Assembly: GCA_004352715.1 (NCBI GenBank)
Contig: SCFE01000077.1
Span: 1,627,489 to 1,691,488 of the forward strand
Origin: Hofstenia miamia
Taxonomy: Eukaryota > Xenacoelomorpha > Acoela
DNA: 64,000 nt
Direction of reading: 5' to 3'
Shown: one piece after another, positions 11,801-23,800 of the stretch
How the letters are laid out: each line of letters starts with the position of its first letter
Numbering within the stretch: the first letter of the stretch is position 1
The notes under the pieces: generated by a model
What the model was told of the DNA's origin: nothing
Databases searched by the model: none
The model's input: the letters and a program-made list of their open reading frames with translations, nothing else
Program-made: the position numbers and the translations under genes

Positions 11801-14800
11801 AAATTATGAAATTATTTATAGCTCACAACAGCAAATGAAAGATAATGAAACATAAGTTCTTTCAACTTTAAGCCTACTTATTAACGACTCGTAAATAATG
11901 TGCGAGACAAAAACCAATAGAAAAGAGTAGTCTTGTAATTTTACTTCTTAAACTGCATTGCTAGGTAGTCTTAAATTTCTAACAATTTTGTTGAGAAGGG
12001 CTCTTACAAAAACGCAAAAATACACTCAGTTTTACAAAATGTTTTAAAAGCAGAGCAACGGGGAAACAAATCATGTTCTAGAATGATGAAATTAAATGCT
12101 AATAATTAACAAAATTATCACATTCCAGATGTGGCAACAAAATGAGATTTGCATTTCAAACAAAGTCAATGAATTTGAACAGGAATACACTTAATATGTG
12201 AAAAATAAAATTATCACAACGTCAAATGAAAGAATCCAATTATTTCTATCTTAAATAGGAAATTCACAGCAGGATTACTAAAACCAGAAGAGCATCTTCC
12301 GCAGTCAATTAAGCTACAAATATTAGTCATGAAAAAGATCCTGTGCTAAAACAATCTTTCAGTTATGCATTTCATGAAGGAAGACCTAATTCAAAAATTG
12401 ATTTTTTATTAAAAATACACTTCACAATATTAGCTTTATTGAAAACTGTCACTGATTTAGTTCTCTTAATAAACGTGTTTTGAGGTGTAGCCGTTGAACA
12501 TTAATTTTCATAATTTGATTAGTCTTTAAAACTTTCTAAATTGGGTTTCCAATTAACACATATATTGAAGTACGTCTAAAATGTAAAAATTCCTAACTGA
12601 GTAAGTAAAAGCAATTTTCATTCTCTTAAAAACTCAAATACAGAGGCTAGTAAGCAAAATCAATCCCAGTTTAACAGAAAAATTGAATTAATTTTTTTCA
12701 AAAATAGTATAAATATGCAATTAATAATACTTCATAACCTATAAGAAAATGAAACCGATTACAAAAATCTGTGATAACTAATGTATGCAATGGACGAACA
12801 GCGAATTAAATAATAATGGCTATTGAATGAGTGAAAAAAATTATAAACATCTAGATGAATAACGAAATTAAGTTGAATAAAGGAGGAATCACTGAAGCAT
12901 TGATTGGAGTCTGTTAACTAATGAAATTAACAAAGTCAGTAAAATTAGCGATATTATGCAATCAGACATCACAACGTCAGATTTGAAAACAGCCTTTCAG
13001 AAAGGAGGCAATTAACAGTTCGAGAGAACTAACCTATGTGAGTGTCGTCAGAGCGACTGAGTTCATGCAATGCAGGAAGAGCGCCCTCTTGCTCGATAGC
13101 AATGGCACCCTCGCGATCCTGGGACAGTTCGTTGAGAACCCCTACAGCGACTCGAACAATGTTTACACGCGAAGAATAAAGTAACTAAAATCAGCAGCAT
13201 TAGTCATAATATTTTGAACACGAACTACATTGAGAAAACAAACAAATCATGCATTTTACATGAAAATAGCAAAATATTTATACAGTGCTCAGTAAAATAA
13301 CGTATTGGTACTTCATGTTTAAGCATGCGCTTTCTAAATATATTATACAGAAGAACTTTTGTGACAGAACTTTACTACAAAGTCGAACTATTAAAAGAAT
13401 GTAATGATTTCACACTTGAAAATCCGGGTCTAAAATGGATCTCCTCTTTGATTAGCATACCTCGCGCTGGTTTTAAACATCGCATCTAACGAAGTGGTCG
13501 CATTTAAGGATTTTATAAACCTAATTCCTAAGCTTATAAATAAGCTAAAATACATAATTTTTTTGCAAATTTTTATCAAGTAATTCATATTTTTATACAG
13601 AAAAACTTAAGAGTGTGGAATGATAACTTCCAATTCGATTTAATACAAGCTAAATAATCGGTTTTTGATAGAAATTAATGCGGTGAAAACATATAAATCA
13701 ATTCATTAAAAGTGATTATTACGTATAGACTAACTTATAACCTATTATTTTGCTTTACTTCTCACAGATTTGAGCCAACACGCCTTTACAGTCAATACAC
13801 TTTTTCTTTTGATAAGAATTCATTTTATAAGATTCACACGACTCAAAATGCTCGAAATTTAAAAATCATCCTTAGGCTTAAAATATGAATTGAGATTTCT
13901 GAAAATCGAATATACTGAGATGTTGGAAAATTTTCGATTTTTTATGTATTTTATACTAATAAAAATATTTTTCCTGTTCTTCACCCATTCTAACGTTAAG
14001 TTTTGTCTGTATAAAAATTTTGACTTTTCAAATAATGATAGCTCCGTTTCGCTGTTATAAGTATTAATTGAGCTGCAGACATTTTTAATAATCATGTAGA
14101 AATATTTCAGGCTAATAATGACTGAAACATTAAAGCGGTTCTCGATTTATGCAATGCTCAAAAAATATACGTCGCGCATTTTGAAAAACCAAAGTACAAT
14201 GTGTATTATTTCGGCAAATAAAATTGTTACGTAAAATAATTCTTTTACAAGTAGTCAAAAAATTAATCAAGATTTTTAATTCAAATATAATAAGTTAAAA
14301 TATCTAAGTGTTTCTTAACGCTCAAAATTAAAATGTAAGTGTTATTGCACAAACAATGCCTTTCTACATGCTATGGGGAAGCTCTGCCAATCCATTCATG
14401 CTAGCTTCGCATACTACTGTATTTTGTTGATTACACTTGTAATAAAAAATATGACGTACTACAATTTTGTGAACATATAAACTAAATAAAATGTAAGGCA
14501 CCAAATAAGACGCGAGTAGGGTGCACTCAACAAGCACATACATCAACCGTTTGTGCAAATAAGCTAGGTGCAAAACCTTGCACCTAAATGATTATAATTA
14601 GGTAAAAACAGGGCATCATGAAACCAGACAGTGAATAAATTTAAAGAAATATAATTCATTAAATCCGTTTTTGTGTTTTAGATATTTATAGCAATTTATA
14701 AGATGTTCAATTTTTCTATATAAACAGCACAGTAATAAAAATATTGTAAATATGACAATAAAAATAAAGAATGTCTATAAACGATGATTCTTTTTAATAA

Positions 14801-17800
14801 TTACCTGCACAAATGCAGTAATGCAATTGAGAGAACGGATAAGAATCCTAGTGGAAGGATCTCTTGCCAAAATGTGAAGCGCCCCCACAGTGCCTTCAAC
14901 TAAATCCTGCATAGGTACACCATCTTGATGATAGTCGTGTTTATGCGCAGCGAGCATCAGCTGCACTAAACGAGGAACTGCATCTTGTAGAGGTGGATGA
15001 GCTGCAGGACAAAGGGCCATATTACGAACAAGACCAACTGCAGCTTTGATCAATGGCCACCGTGAGGGCGGCGCCAATAATTTGACTATGAGATTTAAAC
15101 CTGGGCGCACAGCGGCCTGGGCAGCTTCTGCTTCAGGATGTCGAGATGTAAGATGACGCAGAGCGCACACCTAAAGCAATGAAAATATAGAAATTGTCAT
15201 GGAACTTTTTTATTGAAATTCACATGATCCAGAGTGGGGAAGTCCATTTGCAAATCAGTTTGAAATTTGCAACATAAATAGCATTTAAATATATAGTAAC
15301 AATAAAAATAAGTCAAATTATGAGTCACTTGTTATATAATTTTACTTCTAATGTAAAGTTTTATCTTTGAAAGCGCAATTCAGCCATATCTAAATCAATG
15401 ATGAGGGCCTCAACATCTATATTATCTGTCAACAAGCTTAACATGAGTGTCAGTTGAAAACAAAACTAATGACTAGCGGTCAATTTGAATCAATGACCGC
15501 GGAGACATGAATCAAAATGAAATAATTAACATAAATGCAATTGGCGTGTATTTGAATAACTTGCTATAGCATAATAGTCATTTCATTCAATACTAGATAA
15601 AATGGATTTAAAATGTTGACAGGAATTGTTATCCATTTGCAAATGAAAGGCAGATATTATAACTCGTTCACCATGCGAAGGATTTTCGAGTTTGATTGGG
15701 AGAAAGCATAAATTATATTTCCAGGTACGAATTACAGTTCTGCTTAGGAAGCGATCCAACGCAATTTCATGTTTGAAAGCGTCAGTTATNAATGTCTATA
15801 AACGATGATTCTTTTTAATAAGACTTTGAAATCAATCGAATAATTACCTGCACAAATGCAGTAATGCAATTGAGAGAACGGATAAGAATCCTAGTGGAAG
15901 GATCTCTTGCCAAAATGTGAAGCGCCCCCACAGTGCCTTCAACTAAATCCTGCATAGGTACACCATCTTGATGATAGTCGTGTTTATGCGCAGCGAGCAT
16001 CAGCTGCACTAAACGAGGAACTGCATCTTGTAGAGGTGGATGAGCTGCAGGACAAAGGGCCATATTACGAACAAGACCAACTGCAGCTTTGATCAATGGC
16101 CACCGTGAGGGCGGCGCCAATAATTTGACTATGAGATTTAAACCTGGGCGCACAGCGGCCTGGGCAGCTTCTGCTTCAGGATGTCGAGATGTAAGATGAC
16201 GCAGAGCGCACACCTAAAGCAATGAAAATATAGAAATTGTCATGGAACTTTTTTATTGAAATTCACATGATCCAGAGTGGGGAAGTCCATTTGCAAATCA
16301 GTTTGAAATTTGCAACATAAATAGCATTTAAATATATAGTAACAATAAAAATAAGTCAAATTATGAGTCACTTGTTATATAATTTTACTTCTAATGTAAA
16401 GTTTTATCTTTGAAAGCGCAATTCAGCCATATCTAAATCAATGATGAGGGCCTCAACATCTATATTATCTGTCAACAAGCTTAACATGAGTGTCAGTTGA
16501 AAACAAAACTAATGACTAGCGGTCAATTTGAATCAATGACCGCGGAGACATGAATCAAAATGAAATAATTAACATAAATGCAATTGGCGTGTATTTGAAT
16601 AACTTGCTATAGCATAATAGTCATTTCATTCAATACTAGATAAAATGGATTTAAAATGTTGACAGGAATTGTTATCCNAATAATTAACATAAATGCAATT
16701 GGCGTGTATATATTTGAATAACTAATAAGCTTGCTATAGCATAATAGATTAGTCATTTCATTCAATACTAGATAAAATGGATTTAAAATGTTGACAGGAA
16801 TTGTTATCCATTTGCAAATGAAAGGCAGATATTATAACTCGTTCACCATGCGAAGGATTTTCGAGTTTGATTGGGAGAAAGCATAAATTATATTTCCAGG
16901 TACGAATTACAGTTCTGCTTAGGAAGCGATCCAACGCAATTTCATGTTTGAAAGCGTCAGTTATTTAAATTTTCGCTTTACTGACACTGTCACTTGTGAT
17001 GCTATTCGCATAATGACAGCAAGAGAGAAAGTTCATTTTAAGCATTAAACGAATGCGAGTCAATAAACACTTTTCAATTTAATATTAATATATGAATATT
17101 AATGGCATAAAAATTGGCTAACTGACATTTTGTAATCTATTCACACTAATTTGATGAGAATTAAGTGGGGGAATGGTTGAACAGTTGAAGTGGAACAAAA
17201 TCAAGTGCAATCATATTGAAAATGGCAACTTTACCAAGATGGCCTTACGCACAGCATAAAAAAATATGGGACACATCTTTTTGATTAAAATTACATCATT
17301 GGTCACACATTGAACCTCCGTCATTTTGAAAAGGTGTTTTTGTTTAGATAACATTTTTTTCATTAAAACAACGAAAGAGAACTAACCGCTGGTTCAATGA
17401 TATCGTCACGTTCACGGAATGTGGCGATGGCGTGAAGAAGGGCATCAATAGCACCCAGTGAGCAGCATGTTGTTTTATTTCGGGCGTTGTTGCACGTCAG
17501 ATTAGAGACAGCTCCTGCAGCACATGTTACAACAGCTGGATCCGTACTCTGGCCCATTAGCTGAACCAAACGTGCGAGTACTGGCTCCATGTTGTCTTGA
17601 CGAGTGGCAGCATCAGATAAGTTTCGCAGCGTCCACAAGCAATTGAGAACTAAACGTTGACTTTGATGTTTTAAGAGCGCTCCCAACGCTTGCATCCCAC
17701 CAGCAGCAACTACTGCTGGCTTATTCTTGGCACACACTGACAACACCTAAATAAAAGTTGTTTTGTGGTTATTAATTGAATAAATTACCTTTAAAACTCT

Positions 17801-20800
17801 TGAGGTGGTCCAAAGCAGTTTCTCATAAGTATACGTACGCATAATGCGTACTAATTCTGCAGGCCCTTCAGCTGCTAAAATGGCTTCTTTGCTCTCATCA
17901 TGTCCATAGGACAAAATCTAAATAAATTAAATTCAATATAAATATATATCTGAAAATAACACAATCGCAAAATTTTTGCACTGTCAGAAAACTTCATGAA
18001 AGCCAAAGAGCTCCGATACTAATTCGACAACGTTGATTTCATTTTCGCCAATCACACCCTCAGTACACATGTACATGCACTTATGGTTGGGAAATATATG
18101 ACAGAATTATTAATAGAAACTTGTTATCAACTGACTAATTTTATTCTATTTTTAATGTATTTACTAAAATGTGTAGTGCGTGACAAGAAAACTATATGGT
18201 TTGTTATGCTAGACGTTTTATAAACATCTGTAAATTGTTTTGTAGATGTTAGATAGACCGATATTCACAAAAACTGAACTTTTCATATAACTTTGCAAAA
18301 AATAATTTTACATTGATAAGTTATTTAAAATCTATTGCATTGTTTAACATCAAATTTTAAAGCAGAGAAAGTAAGCTTTAGAATGAAATCTCTACTTTGT
18401 TATTGTGCTGTACAATTGAAATTACTGTAGTTAGCATTAAATGATTAAAAAATAGAGAAAACCATGTCTTCTTGTCAATCACTGAACATGTAAATATCTA
18501 CTTACTTAAAGTTTGACTTATCAATATATACTGTTGCACGAAGATTGTCGATAACATCATAATAGCATACTTTTATTTCTGGCAAAAGTACATGTTTTAA
18601 GAATCTGGAAAGTGATAGGTGAAAATACACCGCAGAAATGATATCAGCTTGTACAAATTAGTACGGTAACATGGTATGGTTTTAATGAATTTTTTGTGAT
18701 TGACAATGCATTCAGTGTTTGGGATTGGTAACTTAATACCATGCTACTCTTAATCTAGCATATGAACAAGATGCTAAGTTTTGATGGGGTTTATTTGAAT
18801 TGACATCGTTTGTGTTGGTTAAGCATATCGTTCAAATTTTTTATTTAACTGACACGCTAGGTATAAATATTTACGCACACTCAGCTGAGGACATTTCACT
18901 TTAATAATTGACAAATTAATCCGCCATTGAATTTCTCATTATCATTAGTTACCACACATGAAAAAGAATATCGATTATTAATCTTTTAATCCGACAATGA
19001 AAAAATACAAATGCGACTCCTGATTTCCAGCAGCCAAACTACACTGATCCTGTGATTAATTATATATCTAATTATATACTAAATAGCTATGCAACAGTCC
19101 ACTAGTTATGCAACAATAGAGAGGATCTTCCAATTGTACAAAGTGGACGCCCGTATTATTTTAAGACACATTTAACGAAAATATTTATATGAGACATAAG
19201 ATTATTGGATATAAAACAAAACATTTACCTGTAAACAATCGGTTGTAATTGCCAAAAATTTGACATTGTGCTTTGAAAGAAGCTGTACAATTTTTGAAAT
19301 ACCACCGGCTAAACGCACAGCGACTTTGGAACCTTCTTGATGGAGCAGTAGATTATGGAGTGTTGTAATTGCGTAAAAAAGCACGGCTTCGATGTTGGAA
19401 GAGAGCAATTTTATTAAAGCTGGAATTCCGCCGGACTTGAAAATTGACAACAAGCCCTGTCGAGTATGACTTAAATTGTGAAGCGTTCCAGCAGCGCATC
19501 TAGCAACCTAAAATAAATTAGAGCTTTGAAAAAGCTTTTAAAATTCTGAAAGTTAACAGAATGTAAATGAAATTCGCACTAGGAAACGAATGTAATGGGA
19601 CAAGATATATTAGAACATTTATAGATCTATCATTAAATATCAAGCGAATTTTATAAGTGAAAATATACGATATAACAGAGATGCAATATACACATAATTC
19701 TCATATTATCGAAATTGGAATTATATCAAAACTAAACAAAATTATGTGGATATTTTTTTCTAGTATTATAATTTTTACTGTTTATCAAAAAAACGATTTT
19801 AAAAACAAAACAGCAAAATAAACATAAAAATTATGAAAATGGAATGTACCTCTGGATCAATAGAAGAGTGCATTGCACTGATCAGTGCAGCTAGCATAGG
19901 GGTCGACTGAATAATAGCAGCACGACTAGCCTGACTCTTACTCAACTGGTGAACCATATTTGCAGCACGTGCTACGACTACGGCATCCTCGTCGTTTAAT
20001 AATTTGGTGAGTTCCGGTGTAACCCTGGAAGCCAAATCCGCATCATCAGCGTAGTTTATCAAACCGCTCACACCTTTCTTTTCCACAGGACCTTGACCCT
20101 AAATAAAAAAAATTTCACATGCTGAAGAATTCAATTATATGATATCACTATATGATATTCTACTACAGCGCTATATTATAGATTATGAAACGCAATATGT
20201 AAACTCAAATGTAAACATATAATGTAAAATCACTTTGGTAACTCCCTTTGTGAAATGCGGTTATGCTCAAAAACGATACTTCAAAGTCGGTTTTGCTAAA
20301 TCGGCAGTCATTCATGATATGGTTGTTATAATGTTATAAGGTGAATTTCTACGAACTTTTAAATGATAATATACGTTTTACAATCCCCTAAGGGGAAGTA
20401 TTCTTGCAAAAATGTCGAGATTTTGTACTCTTCTAACATTCTAACCTGATAGCTATCGGGGGTATAAGGATAACTAGCACCAGATCCCGCTTCCCAATAC
20501 TCGTCTTGTTCGTCCAGAGCGTCTTTGCTGGAAACCGATGGTGCTGTTGTAGAATGTCCGGAGTTAATTCCTGAATCTACAAGGTAGTTCTGTTGCTGCC
20601 ATGCAAGAGTAGCAGCAGATTTAGGACTGGCCATGCCCACATCCATATATTGCTGTTGAGGCGGACCTATCAACATAAATACAAATTAAACTCGGTATAC
20701 AAGCTCATCATAAATGCTCCCAAATAAATTAAATGAAACTTACTCCAGTACTAATTTAATAATTATTTTCAAAGCTCCATCGATGCAAACAACAAAGCTA

Positions 20801-23800
20801 GCTAATAAATTTCAAAGCACTTTAGTTAAACAGTAGGCTGCGAATAGTTTAAACTATTCAGCAATTCAAATATTAACAGCTTGCTCGAAGCTTTAATTAA
20901 CGTTACACGTCATTGTCTTAGATGTATTATTGCTCATAAATTAATACTAATTTTACAGAAAATTGCTGTTTTTTAAGATCATGAAAATATCCAACTGAGT
21001 AAATAAGAAATATGAATATAATGGTGACGCTATGAAAATAAAAATCTCAATTTAAAAATTAGCAACCTACCTTAACTCTTGCTGTTAAAGAAGTATGTTA
21101 ATATGATTATCAAATGGGTCAAGTAAATATTCTCTTAAGCATGAATTTAAAAAATTGCATTTCTACAAAAGCTCAGATTATTCATTAATTCCCAGCTAGT
21201 TAAACACTGATCGATTTAAATATAATGTAAATGAGTTGACAGAAATTTTTTTATTTGTTTACAAGAATAAAAAGGACCCATCTCCAGTTACGAGGATAGT
21301 AAACTAAAATCTGGATTAATTTGTGAAATAAAAATAAAGATTTTGACTCACTTGGAAGTTTTGCATAAATGAAAATGCACTTAAACTGAAAAAGTATAAT
21401 TAAGTGAAAAAAGTTACGATTGGGCAGAAAATATCACTTAATGAATGTTAGAAAATTATCCAATTCAATCGCGAGGGTGATTAAATGTATGATTGCTCAC
21501 ATTCTAAAATCTCAGTGGTGTAAATTGCGTTAACTCCGCCAGTTGCGGTTTTTTAATTGAGATACAACAGTAAAATGTAAAGCACTTAAACACACATTAA
21601 GGCTAATGAGGTGCTTTTACAAAATTAAAACAGAAAGTTTACTTTTACCTTTCTCAAACGAGGACATTATCATTGAGACCTCACACACATTGATACATAA
21701 TTTCCTCCAATGTATTTTTTAATTAAAATGCATTGAACAGTTCGTAACAATTCGTTATTATTCTTACGTAATTCTGCAATGTATGATAATACTTCACCTA
21801 GTAAACATCTCGTACTTGACAATTTTAAAATATATGTGAATGCGAGTAGAATGGAATGTTGCATTTAATTAACAGTGGTTCAAAAGAAAACTAACATCCG
21901 CGGGTTATGAAGACAACCGAACACTACACTCTTTATAATAGTTGAACAACGATAGACAAACCGTGTCAGGAAATTTCAGAAAATTATAATAGAAATACCT
22001 TGGGGATGAACGGATTGATAATATGAGCGATTCTTAATGCTCTCAATTTCCATTTCACAGGTTCGAAGATCGCTGCTCAACTGATGGAAGTCCTTGGAAT
22101 GGGCAGGGTTGCGGAGAGCCTTCATTATTTCTTCACGTCGATCTTTAAGCATTTGTAGCATTTGATCATGACCCCCGACTTGATATTCCTACAAAAAAAT
22201 CAATGATTAAATCAAAACATACCCATCAGCTAATATAATTTAAGTTTTTACTCTCCAATTGAGAGCTCTACAAAAAAACATTTTAGAATGAAACAACAAA
22301 CTCATATATTTCTATGAACTTTGGGAATGGCATTTCCCTTTAGCATTATATATTGATTCCAAAACAATGAGTTGGGACCTCATCTGGTTTAACATATTTA
22401 AATCATTAAGGTTAAACAAATAGTTTTCACTAAAATACACATAACATAATTTGAGTGTCAATTTAATTGATACGTAGTTGAATTGGTTTGGGCATATTAT
22501 GTATCAGTGCGCCAATACAAAAGTAAACCATAGTGAAACATTTGGAAATTGAAAAGTGTAGATTTATCACAAATTTATACCAATAAAAATCGTATTAAAG
22601 TTAAAATTGATTTCAGAAACCTTCACGAATAATTGTGTTATTCTTTAAAGCTATAGGTTCTACTATATAATTTTCAAATTCGTTTAAAACGGGTGAATTT
22701 GTATCAGGGTTGACGGAGTTTAATCAATTGATTTACATCATTGATTTAAATCGAATTTAAATCAATCTAATTAAAATCATTGATTTATTTGATTTTTAGT
22801 ACACTAATTAAATAAAGCTTATTCCAGATTGAATGCCATGTTAGTGTATTGATAGCGAGTAAACAACGCTGTGGCAGTGGTGAATAATACATTGTGCATA
22901 TTCGCGCTATTAAAGAATGCCGGCTGGACACAGTTAGAGTGATATCTGGAAATATTTTACCAGAAGTACAAAGGTAAGAAAATTCATTTTTCTATTTTGG
23001 AAAACTTACTTCAATTTCTGTTTCTTTTTGGAAAAGAACAAAATTATCTTTTAATTGTATTTAATTTCTTTTAGGAAAACAACAAAGGAGTGTGGGCAAC
23101 TTGCAAGACATGCAACCACGGGATGCAAGGAATCGTTTCGCGAATGGAAAAGCACTATGCATCTCATGAGCCGCCGCAAACTTCTCCAACGGATGAATTG
23201 CCCTCCACGTCAGCATTCCCAACATCCAGCATTACTTTACCTCCACCTCCGAAAAAACCAGCCATTCGGCTTACTCCAAAAATTACCACAATGGCCAGCG
23301 TCACGACCGCTACTGAGAAGCAGATTGCTATGGCAGTCGCACGGTATTTTTACAGCACAAATACTCCCTTTGCAAGGGTTGAGTATCCGACATTCACCCA
23401 GATGTACATAAAGATGCGAGCCAGCTACATTCCACAAACAGAAATCAAATCGCGAATGAACTACTGGAACAAGTTCACGAAGAGTGCTTGGAAACTGCCT
23501 AGAAGAAGCTCTCTGGAGAATTTGTGACATTAAGCCTTGATGGTTGGTCAAACGTGCATAATGAGCCAATTGTATGCATTGCTGCCTCAACAACAAACGG
23601 CGACACCTAACTGATTGACGCGATTGACACTTCTGGAAACAAGCACGACACAGACTATCTGGCATCACTCGTCAAAGAAAGTGTGAAGAAAAATGTTGAG
23701 GAATACAAATTTCGTATTTGTGGCTTTGTCACGGACAATGCGAGGAATGTAAAAAAGGACAGAGTTCAAAGAAACAAATGAAGGTGCCGATATTTTCATG

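Larger units (their letters stand above)
14771..16970. repeat. Uncollapsed contig duplication spanning beta-catenin exon 8
   Basis: 14771-15789 is followed by a single N (15790), then 15791-16677 repeats the same sequence with a 21-base difference just inside the intron. A second single N (16678) then introduces sequence that repeats the end of both copies with small indels (for example TATA and AATAAG insertions). The pattern fits alleles or unmerged contigs butted together, not a biological tandem duplication. Confidence 0.85.

Noticed and set aside
20359-20445. Readthrough of the degron exon ([11 protein letters not shown]...) as the missing segment
   Set aside because: It lies after a good GTTAGA donor, ends at a stop, and does not resemble the alpha-catenin-binding helix.
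23237-23668. 143-codon minus-strand ORF inside the hAT
   Set aside because: Antisense to the conserved BED/transposase region; no features of its own.
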